A DNA stretch of 40,066 bases from positions 1 to 40,066 of the forward strand of contig CACXUM010000024.1 of assembly GCA_902770835.1 (NCBI GenBank). The letters are read 5' to 3'. A model generated the notes under the pieces. The model did no database searches. It saw only the letters and a list, made by a program, of their open reading frames with translations, and was not told the origin of the DNA. The stretch's first letter is position 1; each line of letters opens with the position of its first letter. Below are positions 1 to 8,247 of the stretch, piece after piece. The position numbers and the translations under genes are program-made. Source of the stretch: an uncultured Bacteroidia bacterium (GTDB lineage Bacteria; Bacteroidota; Bacteroidia; Bacteroidales; F082).

Positions 1-1962
1 AATACGCAGGGTCTCGAAACTATCTTTGTCCTGCAACAGGACGAAGGGATCGTGGTAGAACTTGGTGTAGAGGTCGTTGAAATCGAAGATGTTCAGCGAG
101 AGGTGCACGCACATGGGGAGGGAGAGGACGAGCATAGCGGGGATAGCCACCTGCTGCACGAGTTCGTAGAGCCATGTGGCGCCGAAGAGGAGCGACTCGC
201 GGTCCGGTCCGGAGACGTAGTTGATACGGTTGCGCATAGCGTTCACGCGTCGGTCGAGCCTACGCTCTTTGTATGCAGCCAGCAGATGGAAGATGCAAGC
301 GATGGACAAGAGTATAGCCAGTTGGAAATACCACCAGACGAGGATGAGCAAGGCGGCAAAGATGTAGCCTGCAATGGCCAACAGGAGTGCCAAGCCCGTG
401 GCTGAAAGCGAAGCCCGTCCCATGATGCGGTCGCTCTTTTCGGCAAGTTTGCCATGCTTGAGGCAGGCCAAAAGTTGCCAGATGAAAAAGACAATCAGCA
501 GGGGAGGGAAGAGGAAGTTCAGCATCGTATTGGGCAAGAAGATGGAGCGGCAGCCGATGACGCCAATGGCCATAAGGATGGTCGGCAGGTAGAGCCTCAC
601 ACTGTTTTTGAGTTGCTCTGGCTTCAGCCTGATGAGCAATGCGGCTATGATGGCGGCGAGCAACCACATGAAGGTGTTGGTGAGCCTGATGGCCTTCTCG
701 TACAAGTCGTTTTCGACAAAATTGGAGGAGTTGTTGAAGATGACAAAAAGCAGGATGCCAGCCAGCAGGGTCAGATAACGTCGCTGTTGTTTGGCGACGG
801 CTTTCTTGACGGGTTTGACGAAAAGGAAGATGGGCAAGAGAACAAGCGTGGCTATGAGCCAAGCAAACATCAACCCTACAAGCATGAAGACAATGACAAG
901 AAGCAAAGCCAAATACTCCCAATCGGCATTTTCCAACGAATCTTCTTCTTCAACTTCGTCCAATGGGTTCGCAATGGTGCTTGTCGTGTCGGTCGAGGCG
1001 GTTAGTGTGGAATCTTCTTCAGATAGGGGTATGGGCAACACGTCGGCGATGGAAAGACTGTCAGTGACTTTTGGGGCAATGGCAACGGTCAAGGAGTCTT
1101 GGCTCGCAAAGGTGTCCTCATAAAGGACATATTTGTTTTTTATGTCTTTAACGGCCTCATTCCAATACTGTTTCGGGTCGGAAAGGATGACAGGCCAAGG
1201 GGTTTGCCCTTCAATGAAGATGCGGGTTTGCAGCAGTTTGTAGTACTTCTGGGCGTAGTCGTAGGATTCCTTCAGGCGCAGGTAGACTTCCTCATAGTGG
1301 ATGCTGTCGGCCATGATAACAGTTCGGCTCTCTGCATACATCTTGAGCAGTTCGGTGGCAAAATAGAGGCAGGTGTCGCGGTTGCGCTCGCCTTTCTTGT
1401 CGAGGACAAAGACCCTCGCGATGGAGTCGGTTGTGTTTTGTGCCTCGGCCATGAGGTCGAAGCGGTTGTCTCTGTTGAGTTTGAGGTGTTGGTGCAAGGT
1501 GTCGTTGCGGAAGGCGAGGCTGTCGGGCAGGTTCTTGACTTTCGCGATTTCGGGAGGAAGCCGGCGCAGCGACTCGACGAGGCGGGCATAGCGGTCGATC
1601 TCGATGTCCAAGTTAATCAAGATGCGGTCGTAAGGCGTCTTGTCCTTGGTAAACTCTTCAAATTCATTTTTGACCTTCTCCAAGGCGAAACAGAGGTCGA
1701 GCGTGTATTCCTGTTTCTGCGAATAGAGGCGCAGCGAAAGCTCGTTGCACTCTTTCATGATGTCCACCATCCTTTGGTGCTGAAAGTCGTAATTGCTTGT
1801 GATTTTGTCCTTTGTCAGCGACATTTGTTGATATTCGCGACGCAAATTATTCCTCAAGGCTTGAAGCCTTTCGTTGAGGGTTTCGACTGGCTCGTTCTCG
1901 GCGAAAAGCGGCACGACGATGGCCAAAACCGCGATGATGATGGTTAAGTATCTCTTTTTCAC
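1..1962 (-). CDS. Mechanosensitive-channel-like membrane protein (MscS-type N-terminal part), truncated by window edge
   Basis: An open frame of 654 codons runs from a GTG at 1962 off the left edge of the window, so the C-terminus is missing. The start was chosen because it gives a signal peptide (VKKRYLTIIIAVLAIVV...) just below a TAnnTTTG promoter element. Residues about 22-345 form a charged, helix-rich domain expected to be periplasmic, with coiled-coil-like stretches. From about residue 350 there are several hydrophobic membrane segments, interrupted by basic loops such as KPVKKAVAKQRR. This layout, a long extracytoplasmic N-terminal domain followed by many membrane helices, matches large MscS-family channels known in Bacteroidota. 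The diagnostic MscS pore and beta domain would lie beyond the window, so the family is inferred. It could instead be another large membrane protein. It follows ubiE on the same strand after 42 nt but has its own promoter element. Confidence 0.6.
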   Translation of the reverse strand, partial: MKKRYLTIIIAVLAIVVPLFAENEPVETLNERLQALRNNLRREYQQMSLTKDKITSNYDFQHQRMVDIMKECNELSLRLYSQKQEYTLDLCFALEKVKNEFEEFTKDKTPYDRILINLDIEIDRYARLVESLRRLPPEIAKVKNLPDSLAFRNDTLHQHLKLNRDNRFDLMAEAQNTTDSIARVFVLDKKGERNRDTCLYFATELLKMYAESRTVIMADSIHYEEVYLRLKESYDYAQKYYKLLQTRIFIEGQTPWPVILSDPKQYWNEAVKDIKNKYVLYEDTFASQDSLTVAIAPKVTDSLSIADVLPIPLSEEDSTLTASTDTTSTIANPLDEVEEEDSLENADWEYLALLLVIVFMLVGLMFAWLIATLVLLPIFLFVKPVKKAVAKQQRRYLTLLAGILLFVIFNNSSNFVENDLYEKAIRLTNTFMWLLAAIIAALLIRLKPEQLKNSVRLYLPTILMAIGVIGCRSIFLPNTMLNFLFPPLLIVFFIWQLLACLKHGKLAEKSDRIMGRASLSATGLALLLAIAGYIFAALLILVWWYFQLAILLSIACIFHLLAAYKERRLDRRVNAMRNRINYVSGPDRESLLFGATWLYELVQQVAIPAMLVLSLPMCVHLSLNIFDFNDLYTKFYHDPFVLLQDKDSFETLRI

Positions 1963-1982
1963 GTTGTTTCAGTTTTTCCGCG

Positions 1983-1990
1983 CAAAAGTA
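1983..1990 (-). promoter_or_regulatory. Bacteroidota -7 promoter element for the MscS-like gene
   Basis: On the minus strand the bases read TACTTTTG, a match to the Bacteroidota consensus TAnnTTTG. It lies about 20 nt before the GTG start at 1962. No clear TTTG -33 box is seen at the usual 19-21 nt distance. Confidence 0.5.
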
Positions 1991-2004
1991 GGGAAAAAAA
2001 CAAT

Positions 2005-2703
2005 TCATTTGCTTTTAGTGACGGAATAAAGCGTGGCGATGCCGTGGCCGAAGTGCCGCATGGTGCCCTCTGTCAAACCAGCAGAGGAGAGCAAGCGAAG
2101 AAATTCCAAGGGTTTTGGGAACCGTTCCACCGATTCGGGCAGGTAGCTGTAGGCACTCGCGTCTTTCGAGACCCATTTCCCGATTTTTGGAAGTATATGC
2201 TTGAAATACAGTGTATAAACTTGCTTGACAGGAAACTTTTTAGGCATCGAGAACTCCAAGATGAAAGCCAGTCCATTGGGTTTCAGCACACGATGGATTT
2301 CGGAAAGGCCTTGCTTCAAATTCTCGAAATTCCTCACCCCGAAGGCCACCGTGATGGAATCGAAACTGTTGTCCTCGAAAGGCAGTGCGGCAACGTCGCC
2401 CAAACGTAGTTCGATTTGGCTTTCAAGACCTTTCTTCCTGACTTTCTCCATCCCAATCTCCAACATTTTTTCGGAAATGTCCATTCCGATAATATGGGCC
2501 TGTGGATTGCGTTTCGCAAGGGCAATGGCCAAGTCCGCCGTGCCTGTGGCGAGGTCGAGGATGGCTTTGGGATAGTAGAAGGACACGATTTTCGCGGTCT
2601 TTCGTCGCCACATCTTATCTATATTAAGGGATAGCAAATGATTGAGCGCATCGTATTTCGGCGAGATGCGGTCGAACATGGCGGCGATGGGGGAAGTGGT
2701 CAT
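2005..2703 (-). CDS. ubiE: Demethylmenaquinone methyltransferase (UbiE/MenG)
   Basis: A 232-residue SAM-dependent C-methyltransferase that makes the last step of menaquinone synthesis, converting demethylmenaquinone to menaquinone in the cytoplasm. SAM-binding motif I is LDLATGTADLA (residues 49-59). The acidic end of the next strand is GMDIS (73-77), and the family signature GVRNF is at 122-126, followed by HRVLKPNGLAFILEFS. The N-terminal MFDRISPKYDALNHLLSL is typical of UbiE. Length is normal for the family. Menaquinone is the usual quinone of Bacteroidota, so MenG activity is more likely than a ubiquinone role. It is divergent from the AI-2E permease gene. Confidence 0.93.
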   Translation of the reverse strand: MTTSPIAAMFDRISPKYDALNHLLSLNIDKMWRRKTAKIVSFYYPKAILDLATGTADLAIALAKRNPQAHIIGMDISEKMLEIGMEKVRKKGLESQIELRLGDVAALPFEDNSFDSITVAFGVRNFENLKQGLSEIHRVLKPNGLAFILEFSMPKKFPVKQVYTLYFKHILPKIGKWVSKDASAYSYLPESVERFPKPLEFLRLLSSAGLTEGTMRHFGHGIATLYSVTKSK

Positions 2704-2817
2704 TTCGAGGAAGATGTTTTCTGACCAAACGGCTGACGGCGTGGATTATTGCGAAAGCCATGAGGCAAAATGCCATGAAAATCCAAAACTTTTTCTTCTA
2801 CCAAAAGAGTTTTTGCC

Positions 2818-2825
2818 TACTTTTG
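2818..2825 (+). promoter_or_regulatory. Bacteroidota -7 promoter element for the AI-2E permease
   Basis: TACTTTTG matches TAnnTTTG and lies 26 nt before the ATG at 2852. It supports starting the permease at 2852 and not at upstream in-frame codons, which would sit before the promoter. Confidence 0.5.
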
Positions 2826-2851
2826 TGCCTTATATTGATGGTTCGTTGACT

Positions 2852-4000
2852 ATGGAAAACCAAAGCAAACTTGAAAAACTGGCTGGATACCTGATTTTCA
2901 TGGGAATCCTTGCCATTGTGTGTGTGCTGTGCTGGTACTTCCGCAGTATGCTGCTTTATGTGATTCTGGCATTTGTGGTGTCGCTCGTCAGCCAGCCGCT
3001 GATGCGCTTGATGCGCAAAATTCGCATTATGGGGAGGAAAGTCCCGGAATGGCTTTTGGCCATTTTGTCCATCTTTGTGGTGATTGCAGGCCTCATTTTG
3101 GCGATTACACAGATGATTCCTGTGGTAATCAATATCATCAAGGAGGCTTCCTTCTTTAGCGATATGAACCTTTTGGACGGAAATCTTGTCGATACCGTCA
3201 ATGGTTGGGTCGTGGGCCTGTTCCCCAGTTTGGGGGCGGATTACGATGCCATCGGCGTAGTGCTCGACTACTTGAAGGGGGTTGTTTCCAACTTTTCCAT
3301 TACTGGACTTCTTGGCTCGGTGGCTTCCGTAGTGATTGATTTGGCGGTGGGCATTTTCGCTGTGGTGTTCATCTCCTTTTTCTTCGTCAAGGACGAAAAC
3401 CTGTTCTCAAAAATTGTTGCCGCCGTTGTCCCCGACCGCATCGAAAACTCTGTTGCTGAGTCCATTAGTGACATTGAGCATCTGTTGTCGCGCTATTTCG
3501 TTGGCCTTCTGTTGGAAATGCTTTGTGTCGCGTTCCTCAATTTCATTGGGCTGTGGCTCATCGCCCGCATTGGCCTCACCTATGCTTTGGGCATTGCATT
3601 CATTGCGGGAATACTCAACATCATCCCCTATGTGGGACCCATCATCGGTGAGGTGCTGGGTGTGCTGCTTTGCATGGTGCTCAAATACGGTGCCGGCGTA
3701 GGATTGGATGTCAACATTTGGATTTTTGCCCTCATTGTGTTGGCTATTATGCTCGGAGTGCAACTTGTCGACAATTTCGTCCTGCAACCAGTCATTTATT
3801 CCACCAGTATCCAGTCTACTCCGCTTGAGATTTTCATTGTAATGCTTATGGCTGGACACATAGGTGGCATACTTGGCATGTTGGCCGCCATTCCGGCCTA
3901 TACGGTTGTGCGCGTCATTGCCGGACGCTTTTTCTATGACAGGAAAGTCGTCCGACGCCTGATGCCAGACTTGGAAAAGGAAATCAAAGTTTCTCAATGA
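2852..4000 (+). CDS. AI-2E family transporter (permease)
   Basis: A 382-residue integral membrane protein of the AI-2E family (PF01594, YdiK/TqsA/PerM type). About eight hydrophobic segments are visible, starting with LAGYLIFMGILAIVCVLCWYF. A soluble stretch lies at roughly residues 100-150, and the family signature GILNIIPYVGPIIG is near residue 252. Members export small molecules or ions, and the substrate cannot be told from sequence. The frame stays open upstream to 2642, but the promoter at 2818-2825 and the usual N-terminus favour ATG 2852. Its last 17 nt overlap the 3' end of the convergent glycosyltransferase gene. Confidence 0.88.
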   Translation: MENQSKLEKLAGYLIFMGILAIVCVLCWYFRSMLLYVILAFVVSLVSQPLMRLMRKIRIMGRKVPEWLLAILSIFVVIAGLILAITQMIPVVINIIKEASFFSDMNLLDGNLVDTVNGWVVGLFPSLGADYDAIGVVLDYLKGVVSNFSITGLLGSVASVVIDLAVGIFAVVFISFFFVKDENLFSKIVAAVVPDRIENSVAESISDIEHLLSRYFVGLLLEMLCVAFLNFIGLWLIARIGLTYALGIAFIAGILNIIPYVGPIIGEVLGVLLCMVLKYGAGVGLDVNIWIFALIVLAIMLGVQLVDNFVLQPVIYSTSIQSTPLEIFIVMLMAGHIGGILGMLAAIPAYTVVRVIAGRFFYDRKVVRRLMPDLEKEIKVSQ

Positions 4001-4979
4001 TTTGTTTAGGCGCAATGCCGTTCAAGCAGGCATAATCGCCTCTAAGGCAAGGCTTGTTCCCATAAACAGAGCAAGGCCGGCAGGGCAAATCGAGTTGGAT
4101 GCAATCGGCTGGTTTTTGGTTCCATCCCAAGAATCCGGCGAAGGGATGCGTTCCGCCCCAAATGGAAACCACCCTCGTCCCGACCAACGAAGCCAAGTGC
4201 ATGTTGGCCGAGTCCATCGAAAGCATCACGTCCAATTGGCCCATCAGCGCAAGTTCGCCTTTCAAACCTTGAGAGGTTTTGGCGGCTTGCACATTCGGGT
4301 ATTTGGCGCAAAGTTCCGCAATCTTCCGTTTCTCCTCTTTGCCGCCACCGAAAAGAAAAACGCTTGTGTTTTCCCTCTCGCTCAAGGCCTTGATGACTTC
4401 CTCCATCTTTTCCATTGGATAGACTTTGGCAGGATGTTTGGCAAACGGCGCAATGCCAATCCAAGTTTCATTGGTCGCTTTTTGCGTCCCGCAAAAAGCA
4501 GAATAATCCAGTTTCACAAATTGCGGTTCGATTGAGAAACCCAACTGTTCCAACACTTTGGCATACCGCTCAAAAGAAGTGGTCTGTTGCTCGAAGACCT
4601 TGTTTTTCTGTCGGGTCAAAGCCTTTTTCCCTTTGCGTCCTTTGTCGATTTTGGCGACTTTTTTTCCGAACAAGCGGCAGACAAACCTCAACCATTGTGT
4701 ACGCAAAACATCATGGAAGTCAGCGATATAGTCAAAGTCTTTGAATTGAATGTCGCGCAAAAGTCGGTTCAGGCCAAACAATCCTTTGTGCCTCCCGCTG
4801 AGGTCGGCGGCGAAGAAATGAACATTGTTGGGCAAACGTTCAAACAAAGGTCTCGCCATTTCGCGGCTCAACATAGTAATCTCCAATTCAGGGTATTGCA
4901 CAGCCAAATCGTAGACGATAGGCACGGTCATAGCGATGTCGCCCAAAGCAGAAAACCGTATGATGAGGAGTTTTTTCAT
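3984..4979 (-). CDS. Glycosyltransferase family 9 (heptosyltransferase-like, LPS core)
   Basis: A 331-residue GT-B glycosyltransferase of family 9, the family of ADP-heptose:LPS heptosyltransferases. The N-terminus KKLLIIRFSALGDIAMTVP is the classic GT9 start. The C-terminal half has GIAPFAKHPAKVYP and the nucleotide-sugar-binding motif MDSANMHLASLVGTRVVSIWGGTHP. It probably adds a sugar to the lipopolysaccharide core at the inner face of the inner membrane, though the exact sugar is not determined. Its start codon overlaps the stop codon of the DUF4254 gene by 4 nt (ATGA), so the two are translationally coupled. The 3' end overlaps the convergent permease gene. Confidence 0.88.
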   Translation of the reverse strand: MKKLLIIRFSALGDIAMTVPIVYDLAVQYPELEITMLSREMARPLFERLPNNVHFFAADLSGRHKGLFGLNRLLRDIQFKDFDYIADFHDVLRTQWLRFVCRLFGKKVAKIDKGRKGKKALTRQKNKVFEQQTTSFERYAKVLEQLGFSIEPQFVKLDYSAFCGTQKATNETWIGIAPFAKHPAKVYPMEKMEEVIKALSERENTSVFLFGGGKEEKRKIAELCAKYPNVQAAKTSQGLKGELALMGQLDVMLSMDSANMHLASLVGTRVVSIWGGTHPFAGFLGWNQKPADCIQLDLPCRPCSVYGNKPCLRGDYACLNGIAPKQIIEKL

Positions 4980-5587
4980 TTTTGCCCGTAGAGCACTGGG
5001 TTCAATGCGGGGTCGTTATACATCTTCATCTGCTTGTAGACCTTCATCACCTTTTCGCCAGATTTGTAGCACTCCATCAATTGGTCGATGGCGGTGCAAA
5101 GGTCGGTGTTTTGCTCTTGTAAAACGCGCAGTTTTTCCTCGCACTTTGCCTTGTGTTCCTCGCTCACGTCGGTGCGTTCCACTTCGGCCTTCATGTGGTA
5201 AATCTTCAACTGAAGAATCGAAAGCCTATCGATGGCCCAAGCGGGACTTTCCGTGTTGAGCGTGGCGTTGGCTTTCGGTTCAACACGTTGGAAAAGAAGA
5301 AGATAGTAACCGTCAATCATCTCCACGATGTCTGTCCTGTCTTGGTTCGACTTGTCGATGCGGCGCTTTAAGGCCAAAGCCTCCACAGGGTCAATGTTCG
5401 GGTCGCGGATGAGGTCTTCCAAGTGCCATTGCACCGTGTCAATCCACACCTTATTATAAAGATACCATTCGATAGTCAGCCTTTCGTAAGGGTTTTGGCA
5501 AGGATGATTCACGTCGTCAAACTTATGATAGTCGGCGATGGCTTGGTTGAAGATGGGAAGAATCGGTTCGGTGGAGAGGATGATCAT
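4976..5587 (-). CDS. DUF4254 family protein
   Basis: A 203-residue cytoplasmic, helix-rich protein with no signal peptide. The layout and motifs (NPYERLTIEWYLYNKVWIDTVQWHLED, and SPAWAIDRLSILQLKIYHM in the middle) match DUF4254, a Bacteroidota family commonly placed next to GT9 glycosyltransferases. The biochemical role is unknown. The 4-nt overlap with the downstream GT9 gene suggests they act together in lipopolysaccharide or other glycan assembly. The 111 nt upstream are filled by a dispersed repeat, and no TAnnTTTG promoter was seen there. Confidence 0.8.
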   Translation of the reverse strand: MIILSTEPILPIFNQAIADYHKFDDVNHPCQNPYERLTIEWYLYNKVWIDTVQWHLEDLIRDPNIDPVEALALKRRIDKSNQDRTDIVEMIDGYYLLLFQRVEPKANATLNTESPAWAIDRLSILQLKIYHMKAEVERTDVSEEHKAKCEEKLRVLQEQNTDLCTAIDQLMECYKSGEKVMKVYKQMKMYNDPALNPVLYGQK

Positions 5588-5600
5588 GGTGTCGGGTTTT

Positions 5601-5693
5601 TAATGCGGAATGCAGAATGCGGAATTAGGAATGTCGCGATGCAACGCTGGGCTTTGCCCTATTCCGTATTCCGCATTCATAATTCCGCATTTA
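5601..5693. repeat. Dispersed palindromic repeat, copy A
   Basis: The 93-bp stretch is built of AATGCGGAAT-like units on one side, a core containing GTCGCGATGCAACGCTGGGC, and ATTCCGCATT-like units on the other side, so it can fold into a long hairpin. A second copy in opposite orientation lies at 26282-26375. The element fills the whole gap between the aminotransferase and DUF4254 genes. It resembles REP/MITE-like intergenic repeats and carries no coding frame of its own. Confidence 0.8.
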
Positions 5694-5698
5694 TAAAA

Positions 5699-6907
5699 TC
5701 AGTGTAACTTTGCCAATGCAGCTTTGATGCGCTTCACGGCCTCGATGAGTTTGTCCTCGCTCGTGGCATACGACAGGCGGATACAGTCGTCGTTGCCGAA
5801 AGCGTTGCCGGCCACGCAGGCCACATGGGCATTGTAGAGCAGCCACATGCAGAGGTCGTCGCTGCCCTTGATGGTGGTCTCGCCGTCGGTCTTGCCGTAG
5901 AACGACTTCATTTCAGGGAACACATAGAACGCACCGGCGGGAGTGTTGCACTTCACGCCCGGAATCTCGTTCAGCAACTTCACGAAAGTGTCACGGCGGT
6001 GGCGGAAGGCCTTCAGCATTTCTTGGATTTCCGTTGAGTTCTCGGGGCTGAGTTCCATGGCCTTGGCTGCGGCGGCTTGCGCGATGGTGCAAATGCCGGA
6101 GGTGATTTGGCCTTGGATCTTGTTGGTGGCTTTCACGATGGCTTGGGGTGCGGCGATGTAGCCGATGCGCCAACCTGTCATGGCATAGCCCTTGGCCACG
6201 CCGTTGACGAGGACGAGGCGGTCTTTCAGGAAATCGAACTGGCCCATGCTCTCGTGCTTCTGCTCGTATTGGATGAACTCATAAATCTCGTCGGAGATGA
6301 TGATGATTTGGGGATATTTCTTCAAGACTTCGGCGATGGCGGTCAGTTCGGCCTTGGTGAACACGCTGCCGCTGGGGTTGCAAGGCGTGTTGATCATGAA
6401 CACTTTGGTCTTGGGCGTGATGGCCTTTTCGAGTTGCTCGGCGGTGATTTTGAATTCGTGTGCGATGTCGCTCTTGACGATGACGGGCACGCCGCCAGCC
6501 AATTTTACCATTTCGGGGTAGGAGACCCAGAACGGGGCGGGGATGATGACCTCGTCGCCGTCGTTGACGATGGCCAAAAGTGCGTTGTTGATGGCCTGCT
6601 TGGCACCGTTGGAAACGAGGATGTCGGTTTCCTTGTAGTCGAGGCCGTTATCGCGTTTCAGTTTGTTGGCGATGGCCTTGCGCAGCGCGGGCGTGCCGGG
6701 CACGGGCGGGTAGTGCGTGTCGTTGTTGTTGATGGCGTCCACACCGGCTTGCTTGGCCGATTCGGGCGTGTTGAAGTCGGGCTCGCCGATGCTCAGGCTG
6801 ATGACGTCGATGCCTTGGGCTTTCAGTTCACGGCTCTTGTTGGTCATGGCTAAAGTTGCCGATTCAGCCATGTTCAAAACTCTGTTGGAAAGGATGATTT
6901 CACTCAT
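5699..6907 (-). CDS. Class I aminotransferase (aspartate aminotransferase-like)
   Basis: A 402-residue PLP-dependent fold-type I enzyme, probably aspartate:2-oxoglutarate aminotransferase of the AspB subgroup (Igamma). The PLP lysine is K239 in NGVAKGYAMTGWRIGY. N177 (NTPCNPSG), D206 and Y209 (SDEIYE) hold the cofactor. The substrate-binding arginine is in the C-terminal IRLSYA. The N-terminal motif SLSIGEPDFNTP is also typical. A TACCTTTG promoter element lies 45 nt upstream on the minus strand. Family members may also use other amino acids or prephenate, so the exact substrate is not certain. Confidence 0.9.
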   Translation of the reverse strand: MSEIILSNRVLNMAESATLAMTNKSRELKAQGIDVISLSIGEPDFNTPESAKQAGVDAINNNDTHYPPVPGTPALRKAIANKLKRDNGLDYKETDILVSNGAKQAINNALLAIVNDGDEVIIPAPFWVSYPEMVKLAGGVPVIVKSDIAHEFKITAEQLEKAITPKTKVFMINTPCNPSGSVFTKAELTAIAEVLKKYPQIIIISDEIYEFIQYEQKHESMGQFDFLKDRLVLVNGVAKGYAMTGWRIGYIAAPQAIVKATNKIQGQITSGICTIAQAAAAKAMELSPENSTEIQEMLKAFRHRRDTFVKLLNEIPGVKCNTPAGAFYVFPEMKSFYGKTDGETTIKGSDDLCMWLLYNAHVACVAGNAFGNDDCIRLSYATSEDKLIEAVKRIKAALAKLH

Positions 6908-6952
6908 GATTTATGTTTAAATGTTTAATCGTTGTTTGTTGAATTGAATGGG

Positions 6953-6960
6953 CAAAGGTA
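6953..6960 (-). promoter_or_regulatory. Bacteroidota -7 promoter element for the aminotransferase
   Basis: On the minus strand the sequence is TACCTTTG, matching TAnnTTTG, about 45 nt before the ATG at 6907. A -33 box at the expected distance is not obvious. Confidence 0.5.
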
Positions 6961-7034
6961 GGCCTTTTTTTGCTTCAAAAGCCAGGCTTCTCGCTTTTTT
7001 TTGTCGTTTGTTCGTTTCGTATGTCGATTTTTTC

Positions 7035-7042
7035 TATTTTTG
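7035..7042 (+). promoter_or_regulatory. Bacteroidota -7 promoter element for the DUF1566-like gene
   Basis: TATTTTTG matches TAnnTTTG and sits 61 nt before the ATG at 7104. A TTTG box at 7007-7010 is 24 nt upstream, slightly longer than the usual 19-21 nt spacing. Confidence 0.45.
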
Positions 7043-7103
7043 TCGCCTGATTGAAACAGATTTGGTTCAATATTTGATGTGCCAAAGGGAAAAAATTGAA
7101 GTT

Positions 7104-7736
7104 ATGCGTAAAATAGCAAGACATTTGATGACGGCGCTCCTGATTATGGTTGCAGCGCCATTTGTGAAGGCTCAAGTTCACGTGGGCGACATTCTTTGCG
7201 AAGGCAATGTCGTTGTCAGCCCCAGTAGTTTTGCGGTTTCAGGACATACCCCCATCGGCGTGGTGTTCCATGTGGATGGCTCGCGGCAGCATGGCTGGGC
7301 TGTGGGCTTGAATGACTTGGGCAAGTACCAATGGGGACCCAATAGTGTTGACACGCCGTTGCGCAACCGTATGAACAAACTGCAAGCCAAGAATGACCTT
7401 GATGGCTATAACAACACCAAAACCATTTTGGAAGGTGGATACGACATACCGTTCCCTGCTTTTGATTTCCTTGACTTCGAAAACGGTTGGTATCTTCCAG
7501 CCTTGGGTCAGTTGAAGTACCTCTATGCCAACCTTGACAAGGTGAATGAAAGCCTCTCTGCGGTGGATGGCACGCCCTTCTCAACTGAAGAAGATTGGGA
7601 GTTTTGGTCGTCGACAGAATACTCCATCTGCAACGCTTGGAGCATGGATTCTTCCGGCAAGTTTTACCACAAAGACGAAAGTTACAACGGCAACAAGGAC
7701 GACCGGAAAATCATTCGCGGAGTGAGGAATTTCTGA
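7104..7736 (+). CDS. Secreted DUF1566-like (C-type-lectin-like fold) protein
   Basis: A 210-residue protein with a clean signal peptide (MRKIARHLMTALLIMVAAPFVKA, cleavage near residue 23). The start at 7104 was chosen over upstream in-frame codons because it begins the signal peptide and follows the promoter element. The mature part has GWYLPALGQLKYLYANLDKV and EDWEFWSSTEYS, which are hallmarks of the DUF1566/Fib_succ_major-like domain found in many exported Bacteroidales proteins. It is likely located in the periplasm or on the surface; the ligand is unknown. It ends at a strong intrinsic terminator and is therefore probably a single-gene unit. Confidence 0.7.
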   Translation: MRKIARHLMTALLIMVAAPFVKAQVHVGDILCEGNVVVSPSSFAVSGHTPIGVVFHVDGSRQHGWAVGLNDLGKYQWGPNSVDTPLRNRMNKLQAKNDLDGYNNTKTILEGGYDIPFPAFDFLDFENGWYLPALGQLKYLYANLDKVNESLSAVDGTPFSTEEDWEFWSSTEYSICNAWSMDSSGKFYHKDESYNGNKDDRKIIRGVRNF

Positions 7737-7753
7737 GTCCGAACCATCGACAG

Positions 7754-7793
7754 AAATGCCTCTGCATAACTTTTGCAGGGGCATTTGTTTTTT
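7754..7793 (+). terminator. Rho-independent terminator after the DUF1566-like gene
   Basis: The 13-nt arms 7754-7766 and 7774-7786 pair with one G-T wobble (AAATGCCTCTGCA with TGCAGGGGCATTT), with a 7-nt loop and a following T-run. It lies 17 nt after the stop codon. Confidence 0.85.
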
Positions 7794-7847
7794 GTGGGCA
7801 AATTGCAGGGAAATTGTGAGGCCTGATGGAAAATGCCGATTTATTTG

Positions 7848-7855
7848 TAACTTTG
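7848..7855 (+). promoter_or_regulatory. Bacteroidota -7 promoter element before the broken small gene
   Basis: TAACTTTG matches TAnnTTTG and lies 24 nt before the ATG at 7880, suggesting that the original gene began there. Confidence 0.45.
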
Positions 7856-7879
7856 CAGACTTTTAACAGTTAGTGTATT

Positions 7880-8202
7880 ATGACAGCGGATGAATTGAGA
7901 GAGAGGTGCTGAAAGAGGATGCCGTGATTGACTTTGTCAGTGATGACAACGCGGGCGATTTCAAGACCATCATTTGGAGGGATACTGATTTGGAGTTTTT
8001 GGAGGAAGGTTCGGAGAAAACCGAAGAAAGCACCCAGAAAATGGTCAATAATGAAGATGAAAAGTTGGTAGAAATGCCAGAAAACTTGGTAGAAAATCCA
8101 AGAACATTGGTAGAAAACCAAGAAACCTTTGTAGAAAATATTGAAAAGTTGGTAGAAGGAATGTTGGTTGGAAAATCGCGGCAGCGTGTGTTGATTCGAT
8201 AA
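7880..8202 (+). pseudogene. Small gene of unknown function, probably frameshifted near its start
   Basis: The ATG at 7880, at a normal distance from a promoter element, opens a frame that stops after ten codons (MTADELRERC). A second frame, offset by one missing base, continues from GTG 7906 for 98 residues. Joining the two would give MTADELRERVLKEDAVIDF, a plausible continuous protein start, so a single-base deletion is inferred. The rest is acidic and polar and contains five copies of a seven-residue repeat based on LVEN. No family was recognised. The alternative is that GTG 7906 is the true start of an intact 98-residue protein. It precedes the ATPase/TOPRIM pair and marks the start of the accessory segment. 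Confidence 0.45.
8065..8160 (+). repeat. 21-bp in-frame tandem repeat
   Basis: Copies of TTGGTAGAA (one as TTTGTAGAA) start at 8065, 8086, 8107, 8128 and 8149, an exact 21-bp period. In the coding frame they read LVEMPEN, LVENPRT, LVENQET, FVENIEK and LVEGMLV, a heptad-length unit with divergent second halves. Confidence 0.85.
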
Positions 8203-8239
8203 AATGCTTTGCATAATAACAAATAATTGAAATAATCTG

Positions 8240-8247
8240 TATTTTTG
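8240..8247 (+). promoter_or_regulatory. Bacteroidota -7 promoter element for the ATPase/TOPRIM pair
   Basis: TATTTTTG matches TAnnTTTG, 23 nt before the ATG at 8271. It would drive both genes of the pair, which are only 8 nt apart. Confidence 0.5.

Noticed and set aside
260-922. A 220-codon minus-strand frame rich in His, Arg and Cys
   Set aside because: It is an out-of-frame reading of the MscS-like gene; the composition is not protein-like and the other minus-strand frame has a signal peptide and membrane helices.
1099-1947. A 282-codon plus-strand frame
   Set aside because: It is antisense to the MscS-like gene. Long antisense frames are common opposite GC-rich coding DNA and this one has no recognisable domain.
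3984-4000. Overlap of the AI-2E permease and glycosyltransferase 3' ends as a sign of a sequencing error
   Set aside because: Both proteins end in normal family-like sequence, and short convergent overlaps are common in compact genomes.
8065-8160. Possible CRISPR array
   Set aside because: The five units are contiguous 21-bp repeats without spacers and lie in an open coding frame.
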